Origin: Acarospora socialis
Lineage: Eukaryota; Ascomycota; Lecanoromycetes; Acarosporales; Acarosporaceae
Length of the DNA: 64,000 nt
NCBI GenBank assembly: GCA_025617375.2
Contig: JAMYGW020000011.1
Span: 558,001 to 622,000 of the forward strand
Direction: 5' to 3'
Shown here: positions 16,436-27,906 of the stretch, one piece after another
How positions within the stretch are numbered: position 1 is the first letter of the stretch
Layout: every line of letters begins with the position of its first letter
Program-made: the position numbers and the translations under genes
The notes under the pieces: model-generated
Told to the model about the DNA's origin: nothing
The model's database searches: none
The model's input: the letters and a program-made list of their open reading frames with translations, nothing else

Positions 16436-19400
16436 TCATTCTCTTCTTCTGGGCACTAGTTCTCTGAGTTTATATAAGTAAGAGTGTAAAGTTACTTCAT
16501 TGTTAGTTATGTCTCAAAAATCATTCATCAGTCACAAGTTTGACAATCATCTTCAAGTCACTAAAGAGATTCTTTTCTACAGACATCTTTTCACTATTTC
16601 TTGCATATATTGTCATACTTGTAGTCTTTTCTGCATTACAATGAATTCTGATACACACATTAAGTGTGTTGAGTGTACTTGTTGTAATTGTCTCTGTGTT
16701 GATCTAACATAAGAATCACTAAACTGCATTCACAATCAGCTAAAGTCTGAAATTTTGAAAACAGAGAAAGAACAGATCTGTTTGCTCATCAAACTTTTTT
16801 AATTACAAAAAACTTTGCATTAAATTCATAATTGTGCAAAGCAGAAGATTCTCTGTTTGCTGAAAGAAATAAGTGACAATAACAATAATGATGAGAAAAA
16901 TTCTCAGTCTGAGACTCTCTCTCAGCTGTTTAATGCAATGTTGACTGACTTTTAGCAGTTTAATTCTTTATTTTCTTCTCAAAATGTTGAAGTGTTCTTG
17001 CACAGTTCTTAAGATTTTTCTTGAATTTTCATGTGTTTTCTGAGATATCATATTCTTTTCATTTAATGAGATAGTGAGCTTTTTCTCTAATCATTCTTTT
17101 CTCTAAAATGTTCTCAACTTTATATTCTTTGTCAGATTTGACAGACATTTCAGAGATTTGAAGTGATATGAACTGATCACACTGTTGTAGCATGAATGCA
17201 TAAAATACAGAGTGTATTCTCATTTCTCTGAGTAAGTTCAGCTTATAACTTAGTTTCTTGATATTCTGTTTGATTCTGAATGATTTAATGCTCTTGTTGT
17301 TTAGCTTTTTACTTCTTTTCTTGATGCATATGTTATTTGTTTTTAAGTATATCTTCTTTTCTTTCTCAAATGATCTTGCTGTCATTGTTCATTCTGTTTG
17401 TTGTTCAATTCATATTATTAAGTTTTGATGCAGTTTCTTTAATTTGTTGATATCTAGTATCACTTTTTGACTCTGTAATTTATGTTCTCATAAATTTCAT
17501 TATATCTTCAGATTGTAGCTATAGTTCATATAGAATGATGTTTCTTCTGTGATTTTGTTTTTTATGTTGTTGTATACAAACTGTGTTATAAATAACAGTC
17601 ATACTCAGTCATTCTGATTTTTGTTGACATAGTGTTTTAAGTATGTTTTCACTGTCTGATTCATTTGTTCACTTTGTTTATTCATTTGTAAGTGATATGT
17701 CATCAACATTTTGTGTTTTATTCTGAGTTCTGCTGTGAGCATTTTTTAAAACTTGCTTGTGAACAGTTTGTTTTTATTGATGATAAACTTCTTTAATAAC
17801 TCATGATTGTTAATCAATTCTTGCAGTATAATGTAGATTAATACTGATGCTGTTGTGATTTTTCTGAATGAAATGAACATTGTGTACTTGATCAATTTAT
17901 TCACTATAGTTAATATACTGTCAAATCTTACTTCTTATGCTGAGTTCTTTGATGATAATAACTTTGTAATGAAGTTTATGATAACTGACTTTCATAATGT
18001 GTCTGACACATTCAGTTATGTTACTTCATTATATTGCTTGTTTTAACTGATCTTATTTCTTTGACATGAGTCATACATAGCAATCATTTTGATGATTCAG
18101 TTTCTAAAATTGTCAATATTGCATCTTCTCTGCACAAGATCTTCTGTGTACTTGACTTTTAGATGTTCTTTAATTTTGTTATGATGACACATCTTAATGA
18201 GTTTTTCATCTAACAAGAAAGCATTCTTTATTTTGTGTATCATTAAGAGTTCTTTTGTGAGAATTTCTCTATTGTCTTCACTTAGAATTTCAGCATAAAC
18301 TCATTTCACTTCTTCATGATCAGATTATCTACTTAAGATATTTGCTTTATTATTCTCATTATTTTTTTTGTAATGAATCTGAAATTCAAAGTCTGTTAAT
18401 AATTCTGCTCAGTGAATCTGTCTGTGATTTAACTGTTTAATTATTGTAAAGTTTCATAAATTCTTGTGATTGATATAGATCTAAATTGACTTCTCTGTCT
18501 CTGCAAGATAAGATTTTTATTTTTGTAGTGCTTTTATTATTACAAGAAGTTTCTTGTCATAAATCTCATACTTTTTCTCTGATTCTAATAGTTTTCTAAA
18601 TTGAAATGTTATGAGTTTTTGTTGTTCATCTTTGATCTGATATAGACATGTATTTATTGCAAAATCTAATGTATCAATTTTCAGTACTTTCTTACATACT
18701 GTGTTTGATATGATGAGATGAGCAGTTTCACTAAAACTTTTCTTCAATACATTGAACACTTGTTTCTGCTTCTCATCTTAGTGCTATTTTTTACTTTTTT
18801 GTGTCAATCACATGAGAGATTTTGCTATTCTTGAATAGTTTGATACAAACTTTCAGTAATAGTTTGTTAATTCTAAAAAGATTTGTACTTTCTTGATTCT
18901 GATTGACATTAATCAGTGTTTAATTGTTGCAGTTTTCTTCAGATTCTTCTCAATGCATTTAGATTGAATTATATAGTTTAGAAATTTAACTTTCTGAGTT
19001 TTGAATCTGCTTTTCAATTCTTTCATATACAAGACTCTTTTCTTAAACTTGTTCAATATCTTGTGTACATGTCTGCAGTGCTTCTCAAGATCTTCTGAGT
19101 ATATCAGAATGTTGTTAAGATATGTGATTACAAAATTATTGAGATATTCTCATAATGTGTCATTGATCAATCTTTGAAAGATGACTGAAGCATTTTTGAG
19201 TTCAAACAATATAACAGTGTATTCATAATGTTCATATCTTGTTCAGAATATCATTTTTCATTCTTTATTCTTCTTCATTCTTACTCAGTAGTAAATATTC
19301 TTAAGATCTAAGCTGATGAATCACTTAGTTCTGTTTAATCAGTTTTGCAGTTTTTTTATCAATGATAAGAAATAACTGTCTTGTCAAGTTATGTTATTGA

Positions 19401-21941
19401 GTTGTCTATAGTCAACACATAATCATTTCTTGTCATTCTTCTTTGATATAAATAGAATTGAGTATCTCACTGATAACTTTAATGATCTTATAAATTCTCT
19501 CTTAAGATTCTTGTCAAGATAAGCTCATACTTTCTTGAGTTGATCTTTGCTCATTGAGTATAATGACATTCACTTAGATTGTTCTCTCTTCAATAGCAGT
19601 ATCTCATAATTTCATGACTTATATTCTGACAAGCACATCTCTGATTGTTTTGAGATTTTGTATGTATGCTTCATTTTACACACTTTTTTGCTTATTCAGT
19701 CAATCTTAGAATTTCAGTTTCTTAAGTATGACATACTCAGTATAACATTGTACTTCATTAACTTCATAACATTCAGTGTCATCTCTTGACATCTTTCATT
19801 GATGTTCACTTGTACATGTACTTTCTTATCAATGTGTTCATAGCTTTCATTGATCATATGTACTCATACTGAATAGAGTGCTCATATTGATTGAAGTTTC
19901 AGACTTCATACTGTTGTTTTTAAAATATAGTTATTTGTTACTTCTGAGTCAACTAAAACTCTCATTGTTTTTAACAGATGATTGTTCTGTTTGATGTTTA
20001 TCTTGATTATTATCTTGTTATTTTCATATTCATGAGACATTGAAAGCTTCTTGTTCTCTAGTCTCATTGAGAAAGTTCACAGTTTTTTGACTTTGCTGCT
20101 TCTTTCACTCTTCTTTATAGTTTCTTGAATCATGTTGACTTCTGATCATCTAGTAGATGTGTATATTTTATGTTGTTTTTTTTTATTTGTTTTTCAAAGT
20201 GTAGTCATGATTCATATTGATCATATTTCATCTGCAATTAAGTTTTCAAAGTTCTCACTCTTTGCAGAAATTCTGATGAAATGTATTCTTCTGTTTAAGT
20301 TCATTGTTTATGATTGATAGTGATGTATTTTTTTGATAGTTGAATCTCTACTTTATAACTTTTAATCTTTTATATCAGCTTTCTGAACATGATTTGATTC
20401 TGAGATTTTATTACTTAAATATTCTTTAACAGTTTCTCAATTCATTGACTTCAATCTCTTTCAGTCTGTTGAGCTTTTTTCTGATTGATTTCATGTCAAA
20501 GTTTTTTTACTCTTGCTTGTATCTTGAAGAGTTCAAATTGCTCTTGAACTGTTGTCATGTTTTAGTTCTGTGAAAGTTTGAGTTCTTATTCAGTTACTAC
20601 AGTCTTGACTTGTTTTTCTATCTGTGCATCTTTACACATTGTTTTTCACTCTCTTTAATTTCTATCTTTGCTGTCTTTGTTGCTGTCAAAGTTAAATCAA
20701 ATAAAGATAAAGTCTTCTTTGAGTGTCTCTGACTCAGTATCAATCTCAAAGTAGTTAATCTTTTGAGTTTCTCAATTATCTGTCTCTTTAATGTCAGCAT
20801 TAAGAACATGTAGTTTTTTCTTTACAGTGTCATCTGATCTAGATCATTCTGTAATATTATAAGTTTCTTGTTTCTGATATGACTTCTTTGAATAATGTTT
20901 GATTTTATCTTTGATGCTCATGTGTACTTAATACATGTTGTCATAATAAGCTGTTCAGCTAAGATTGTCATGCACTATTTTTTTAGTTGCAATTGCAGCT
21001 TCTTTTCTTTCTCTTTGAGACTTTTGACAATTCTTTGTGATGTGTTTCATTCTATTGCAATTATAGCACTTGTGAATTTTGATCTTGTTTGTGAGCTTTT
21101 TCTTCACAAATCTATCATTTCTTCTCTGTGATACTTCTTTGAATCTTTGTGTTAATGACTGTTTTTTATTGATCACATTGAGATTTATTGAGTTCAAATA
21201 CTGTGCTTGTGACAATTTTCTATACACATTTCTTTGAGTATATTCAGATACATATTTTCTGAGTTGAAATTTCTTTCTTTCTTGTTGTCTTTTTCATGTG
21301 TGACTATCAATACTAATTGCAAAATCAATGATGTCTTGCAAGTCATTGAGTCTCTCAGATCTGACAATCTTGTCTTTGATGAATTCTTTGAGTTCTCAAT
21401 AGAACACAAAGTTCAAAGCATTGTCTTCTCATTCTGTCAGTATCACTGCTCATTGAAATTTTGCTGCATATTGTGCTGCTGATTTATTCTGTTATAAGAT
21501 ACAGATGTGTTGTTTAGTTGCTTTTTTTTCATTAATGATCTCAAAAATTCTTCTTATCTCTTCTTTAAACTTAAAGTAGCTGTTGAACATAGACTCAGTA
21601 TTCTTTTGTTTTTCTTTAAAAGTCTTATTGATGAATTTTCTCATAGATGAGTCAATTCAATCAAATATCATATTTTTAAGATAAAATGCTGCAAACAGAA
21701 TCTTGTCTGTATTGCTGAGAAACTTCTGTACATTGAAGTCAATGTATAAGTTTAGCTGAGCTAGAAATGATTGAAACTTTTTACACTCTCTGATGAAGTT
21801 GTCAGATGTTTTGATCTTAGATGTATTAACAGTTATACTCATCTGTTAAGTGACTTCAATCTGACTTACTACAAGTAATACAATGAAGATGTTCTTCTGT
21901 GTATCAGACATCATCATGTTATATCATAAAAGTGTTCAAAG

Positions 21942-22261
21942 TGTTACATTCTAAATCTAAAATATCTTGAGTATGTTAGAACTAGAGGTTTGTGCTTGTT
22001 GATATAATAATTTGTATGATATAATTGAGTAAATCAGTAGATAGTAACTCTATTGCTAGATGAGAATTTTGAACACAATCATTTTCATAAGAAAAATGAT
22101 TCTACTATATAGCAGAAACTTAATCTCAAAAGAGTTGACTCAAGATTCTTAATGTCATATATAATGATTCAGACATTGACTCAACACTTAATTTGTTGTC
22201 TGATTTCAAGACTGTGCAGCTTGCATGCAGTTCTCATATCAGTCACAGTATGATTATAACA
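21942..22261 (-). repeat. LTR of element B (5' LTR in element orientation)
   Basis: 320 bp, TGTTACATTC...TATAACA. It is the direct-repeat partner of 16116-16435 and equal to it in length. I count roughly 40 differences, almost all transitions. Confidence 0.9.
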
Positions 22262-25200
22262 TAGTTTAACTTCTTGATGTTCTGTATAATCTTGAATGAT
22301 TTAATGTTTTTGTTTTTCAGTTTTCTGCTTCTTTTCTTAATTCTTATGTTATTTGTTCTTAAATATATCTTCTCTTTTTCTTTAAATAATTTTGTCTTTA
22401 TTGTCTGTTTAGTCTGCTGTTCAATTTGTCTCATTAGATCTTGATGCAGTTTCTTCATTTAAGTAATGTTCAAAATTACTTTCTGACTTTGTGATTTGTG
22501 CTTTTATGAATCTTGTTATATCTTTGAGTTGTAGTCATAGTTCACATAGAAAGATGTTTCTTTTGTGATTTTGTTCTTTGTGTTGTTGTATGCAAACTGT
22601 ACTGTTAACAACAGTCATACTCAGTCATTCTGATTCTTGTTGACATAGTGTTTTAAGTATGTTTTCACTGTTTAATTCATTTATTTGCTTTGTTTATCTG
22701 TCTGTGAGTAATATGTCATTAATATCTTATGTCTAACTTTGAGTTCTGCTGTGAGCATTTTTCAAAACTTACTTATAAACAGCTTGTCTCTATCAGTGAT
22801 GAATTTTCTTAATAGTCTGTGATTATTAATTAATTCTCACAGTATAGTGTATGTTAATACTGATGCTGTTGTGATTTCTTTGAATAAAATGAACATTGTG
22901 TACTTGATTAATCTGTTCACTATAATCAATATACTATCAAATTTCACTTCTCATGCTAAATTCTTTGATAATGATAACTTTGTAATGAAGTTCATAGTAA
23001 CTGACTTTCATGATGCATTCAGTGCATTTAGTTATGTTACTTTATCATATTACTTGTCTTAATTGATCTTATTTCTTTAACATGAGTTGCACACAGCAAT
23101 CATTTTGATGATTTGATTTCTAAAATCATTAATATTGCATTTTCTTTGCACTAAATTCTCTGCACATTTAACTTTTAGATGTTTTCTGACTCTGTCATAA
23201 TGACACATTTTAATGAGCTTTTTATTCATTAAGAAAGCTTGCTTCATCTTGTACATTGCTGCTAAGTCTTTCATGAGAATTCTGTCTCTGTCTTCACTGA
23301 GAATTTTAGTATAAACTTGTTTCACTTTTTCATGATTGAGTTGTCTGTTTAAAGTGTCTGCTCTATCATTTTTATTATTTTTTTTGTAATGAATCTGAAA
23401 TTCAAAGTTGATTAACTGCTCTGCTTAATGAATCTGTTGTTGATTAAGTTGTTTTGTTGTTGCAAAGTTTCTCAAATTCTTATGATCTATGTAGATCTGA
23501 ATTGACTTGCTTATTTTTGTAAAATAAGATCTTCAATCTTGCAGTGCTTTCACTATTACAAGAAGTTTCTTATCATGAATTTCATATCTTTTCTTGAGTT
23601 CTGACAATTTTCTAAATTGAAATACTATGAATTCTCATCATTTATCTTCAATCTAATATAAATATACATCTACTGTGAAATTTAAAGCATTAATCTTCAA
23701 TATTTTTTTGCTTGTTGATTTGAGTATCACAAGATGTGCTGTTTCACTAACACTTTTCTTTAATACATGAAATGCTTCTTCTTACTCTTTATCTCAGTGT
23801 CATTTCTCATTCTTTTGTGTTAAATGTGTAAGAGATTCTGCAATCTTCATATATTGTGATATGAACTTTCAGTAATAGTTCATCAGTTCTAAGAAGATCT
23901 GTATTTTCTTGACTTTTATTGATGTTAATTAATGTTTAACTGTCACTGTTTTCTCTGAGTCTTTCTTGATATATTTAAATCAAATTACATAGTTTAAAAA
24001 CACAACTTTTTGAGTCTTGAATCTGCTTTTTGATTCTTTCATATATAAAGCTTTTTCTTTGAGCTTCTCTAGTATCTTGTGCACATGTTTTTGATGCTTT
24101 TCAAGATTCTTTAAGTATATCAGAATATCATTGAGATATGTGATTACAAAGTTGTTAAAATACTCTCATAACATATTATTGATCAGTCTCTGAAAGATAA
24201 CAAGTGCATTTTTCAGCTTAAATAACATAACAGTATACTCATAATGTTCATATTATATTCAGAATGTCATCTTTCATTCTTTATCTTTCTTCATTCTGAC
24301 TCAGTAGTAGATATTTTTAAGATTTAAGCTTGTGAATCACTTAGTCTTGTCTAATTGATCTTGCAACTTCTCTATTAATGATAGTGAGTAGTTGTCTTAT
24401 CTGATTATGTTATTTAGCTATTAATAATTAATACACAATCTTTTGCTATCATTCTTCTTTAGCACAACAAACAAAACTGAATATTCTATCAGTAATTTTG
24501 ATAATCTGATGAATTCTCTCTTCAGATTCTCATCAAGATAGTTTTGAATTATCTTGAGTTAATTCTCACTCATTGAATATATTGATATTCACTTAGATTG
24601 TTCTTCTTTCAATAGTGATATCTCATAATCTCATGACTTATGCTCTGATAAGCACATCTTTGATATTTTTGAAATTTTATATGCATATTTTATGACACAT
24701 ATCTTTTTTGTACTTCAGTTAATTTGTGAGTTTTAATTTTTTTAAGCATGACATTTCTAGTATCATGTCATATTTGTCTGTTTTGAGTACATTTAATGTT
24801 ATCTCTCAATATTGTTCACTGACATCTATTGTTGCATGCACTTCTTCATTGATGTGTTTAATAACTTTATTTGTCATGTGTATCTTTACTGAGTACAGTG
24901 CTCACATAATTTTGAGCTTTAGTTCTTTAACTAATTTCTTCAAAATATAGTTATTTATGACTTCTGAATCTATCAGAGTATTGATGATTTTTAATAATTG
25001 ATTTTTTTAATTAATGTTTACTTGAATCATGAATCTATTTCTTTCATCTATTCTATGAGATGTGTAAAGTTTCTTTTTCTTTAGTCTTGTTGAGAAAGCT
25101 TGTAGTTTTTTAACTCACTCAATCATTCAGCTCATCTTCAAAACTCTTAAAATTATCTGAGTTTTCTTTTAACTATAAGATTTGCATACTTTAAACTGTA

Positions 25201-26872
25201 CTGTTCAATGTGTCTTTCTGAGTGAAGTCAAGATTTATATTAATTGTACTTTATCTGCAACTGACTTTCAAAAGTTCTTACTCTTTATAGAAATTCAAGT
25301 GATATATATTCTTCACTAAAAATTCATCTGTCTTCATTCTGCATGATATATTTTTCAGATAAGTGTATTTTAATTTTGTGACTCTTTGTTTTTTAAACAA
25401 GAAATTTTGACATCAGTTCATTGTTAATGATCATTCATACATCTCTCATTAAATCATCAAATTTCTTGCATGTCTTTGCTTTCTGTTCTTGAGCTTGTAA
25501 CTTTTTAAGCTTTTTTTTCAGCATTGCTTTGCTGTTTTGTGTCACTTTTCTTTGAGTATTTAAATTCTTATCAATCTTGATTTGATATATCTTTGAGAAC
25601 TCAATCTCAGTATTGTTCAAACTTTCTTCTGCAAGTGTGTCACTATTAGAAAATATTTATGATTTGTCAATCTGAAATTCATGATCATCAATTTCATCAA
25701 TGTTGTCATCAAGAGTACTGTTCTTATTCTCAGCATCAAGAACATTTTTCTTGATATATTCTTCTGTAAAAATAGCTAGTTCTTTTTTGTTAATCAGTTA
25801 ATCTGTTGTGTCATATCTGTTTTGTTCTTCTTTGAATTTTTGTGAGTATCATTTAATTTTGTTCTTACTACTCATATGTGTTCAGCACATATCATTGTAA
25901 CAGACTGTTCAGCTGAGAGCATTATGCACTATGCATATATTTTTCTTAACTGTCACTGCTGCTTTCTTTCTCTTGACTTGAGATCTTTTGCAGTCTTTTG
26001 CTATGTGTTTAGATTTTTGACAGTTATAATATGTTTGCATCTCATTTCACAATGTTTAAAACTCATAGAATCATTTCTTCTGATATTCAGACTCTGCTTA
26101 TTTAATTTTTTATGACTTTTGATGATGTTTTTCAATTGTATTAAAGTTCATTGAATTGTTTCTTTAGCACAATTAAATAAGCTTTCTTTCTCATTTTATT
26201 TTAGATGACACTTGTTGTTCTGTACATTTCATTTGTCATTTTTATTGTTGACTGTTTATACTGATGAATACATCAATTATTTTTTGTAAGATTTTGAATC
26301 AATTCATTTAAGCTATTTCATTCTTAATAAACTTGTGAAGTCTTCAGTAGTAATGTGATGCAAGAGAATTATCATTTCAATTTGTTAAGACTGCAATTCT
26401 CTGAAACTTCATCACATACTTAACTGCTGATTTCTTTATACAGATCACTTGCAGTCATCTTTTCATCACTCACTTCATATTAACTACTTCAAAGACTTTT
26501 CTGAGCTCTTTCTTGAATTTTTTGTAATCAGAGAATATGAATTTTCTATCTGTCTGTTGTTTCATTGTCATTATTACAAGAAATTCATGCAGCTTGAGAT
26601 CAATTCAATTGAAGACTGCATTCTTCATATATGACATGATGAATAGATTTTTGTTCATCTTGAACTTGAACTTGTTTTGATTGAATTCAATGTATAACTC
26701 AAGCTTGATCAAGAATGCTTACAGTTTCTCTTTTTCATCAATAAATGCATTGAGTGACAGAATCTTTGATGCATCAATCATTATTGATAGATTCTGAAGA
26801 TTGACTTAACTTATTGAAGCTGACTTTTGTGCTGTAGAAGTGATCATTCTTATATTGTAAGAATGTTCAAAG

Positions 26873-27257
26873 TGTTATGTTCTAATCAGAGTGTGACATT
26901 CAATCTGAGATTTCTTGAATATATTAGAACTAAGATGTTTGATCTTGTTGATATAAGGGTTCTTTGATACAGCAGTGTTGAATAAACACTTTATTGTAAC
27001 TAGTACATAACTAATTGAGTTGAACACAATTCTTTTCATAAGAGAAATGACTGTGACTATATACTGAGTCTGTTCACTGATCTTGTTGTTGAGTCTGTCA
27101 AGGTGACTCACTCATGCAATTCATTGAGCTTGCTTGTCAAGCTCACTGTCAAGCATGTCAAGGTGTCACATGACTGCTGCCCAAATATTCCCTGAATATA
27201 TGTCTCTCATGTGTATGCACCAGTCTGCTTCAAGCCCACCCTGGCTTGGCTGTAACA
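26873..27257 (-). repeat. LTR of element A (5' LTR in element orientation)
   Basis: About 385 bp starting TGTTAT and ending TAACA. It pairs with 14924-15303. Shared blocks include AGAGAAATGACTGT and GTCACATGACTGCTGC. Confidence 0.85.
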
Positions 27258-27678
27258 AAAGATAACAATGTCAATGTTCTTGATTGACTTTCTTACTCAC
27301 TTGATCTAAACTCTATCAAACATCTCTGATTCTTTCTCAAAGAAAATGTCAACATGAAGACTTCAAAGTTAATGTTTATGCATGAATTTGTCAACAAGAT
27401 CAAGAACATCTTGAAATCAGCTTTATAAACTGAGTGAGAGACTATATCACAGAACAGAATGAATGCTCTTATAGAGAGTATGTTCTGTAGAGTTCAGGCA
27501 GTTATTGATGCTAATGAGTGATATACTAAGTATTAAGACTTCAAATTTGGACATTTAATAGCTTTATATATATATTAATCTATTCTAAAATATGAAACTT
27601 CAATGACATGTGGATAAAGAGTTATTTATAAAGACAGTGGTTGACAAAATTGTTGTTTTTGGCTATTGGACACACTTA

Positions 27679-27690
27679 TGGACCCCACTG
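27679..27690 (-). repeat. Right terminal inverted repeat of the Tc1/mariner element
   Basis: TGGACCCCACTG followed by TA. It is the inverted partner of the left end. Confidence 0.88.
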
Positions 27691-27906
27691 TACATCACAG
27701 CCGTCACCAACCAAAGTGCCCGAGGATCGGTGCTTCCATACTTTCCGCTCAGACGGCAATGGCATAGCCCTCCAAATGGCGACTCCCATATATCAATGTA
27801 AAGTCAAGAACCAGCATATCTGGAGTCGTGGTGTCTTTAGAAGTCTGTACACGCAGCCCTAGATTCATCCTATACAAATTCTAACAGACCTCCCCAACCT
27901 CTCTGA

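Larger units (their letters stand above)
16116..22261 (-). mobile_element. Ty3/gypsy chromodomain LTR element B (fossil), nested in element A
   Basis: A second dead chromovirus, 6.1 kb, inserted in the 3' part of element A's internal region. Its LTRs are exactly 320 bp each, TG...CA. Minus-strand order of recognisable parts: Gag with a CCHC knuckle (C-x2-C-x4-H-x4-C) near 21.05 kb; a retropepsin-like patch near 19.95 kb; reverse transcriptase near 19.4-19.0 kb; the RT/RNase H junction at 18.5-18.76 kb; integrase at about 18.3-17.3 kb; chromodomain-like end at 17.0-17.1 kb. Its internal sequence is clearly related to that of element A (compare 17.86-18.05 with 22.85-23.06 kb), but the LTRs belong to a different family. 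It is broken in many places. Candidate 5-bp flanks are TAACT (16111-16115) and TAGTT (22262-22266). It is younger than A because it interrupts it. Confidence 0.88.
14924..27257 (-). mobile_element. Ty3/gypsy chromodomain LTR element A (fossil), containing element B
   Basis: A dead LTR retrotransposon inserted inside the Tc1/mariner element and read on the minus strand. Its LTRs lie at 26873-27257 and 14924-15303. Recognisable parts in minus-strand order: a CCHC-like Gag knuckle near 26.0 kb; RT/RNase H-like stretches at about 24.4-23.5 kb; an integrase zinc-binding region with H-x-H-x-C-x2-C spacing at 23.08-23.25 kb; integrase core remnants; then, beyond element B, a chromodomain-like end at about 15.85-16.0 kb. 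The chromodomain places it among chromoviruses. It is heavily broken (many dozens of changes) and cannot be functional. Matching AAAGATA stretches at 14914-14920 and 27258-27264 lie beside the two ends and suggest the target duplication, with the edge uncertain by about 3 bp. Confidence 0.85.
14022..27690 (+). mobile_element. Tc1/mariner-type DNA transposon remnant, interrupted by nested LTR elements
   Basis: The outermost layer of a nested island. Both ends carry the inverted repeat CAGTGGGGTCCA, each flanked by TA (14020-14021 and 27691-27692), the target site of Tc1/mariner elements. Its own sequence is 14022-14923 plus 27258-27690, about 1.34 kb, a normal size for the class. On the plus strand, 27280-27340 reads V-N-V-L-D-(stop)-L-S-Y-S-L-D-L-N-S-I-K-H-L, a decayed form of the transposase motif LDWPPYSPDLNPIEHLW; W codons have become TGA and P codons TCN/CTN. 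The transposase is broken by many such changes and by the 12.3-kb insertion. The whole island is AT-rich and I find no CpG in it, while CpG is common immediately outside. Confidence 0.88.

Noticed and set aside
15379-26634. Dozens of open frames of 60-110 codons on both strands in the AT-rich block
   Set aside because: They are chance or residual frames in decayed transposons. None has a host-gene motif, and the few recognisable ones belong to the two fossil gypsy elements.
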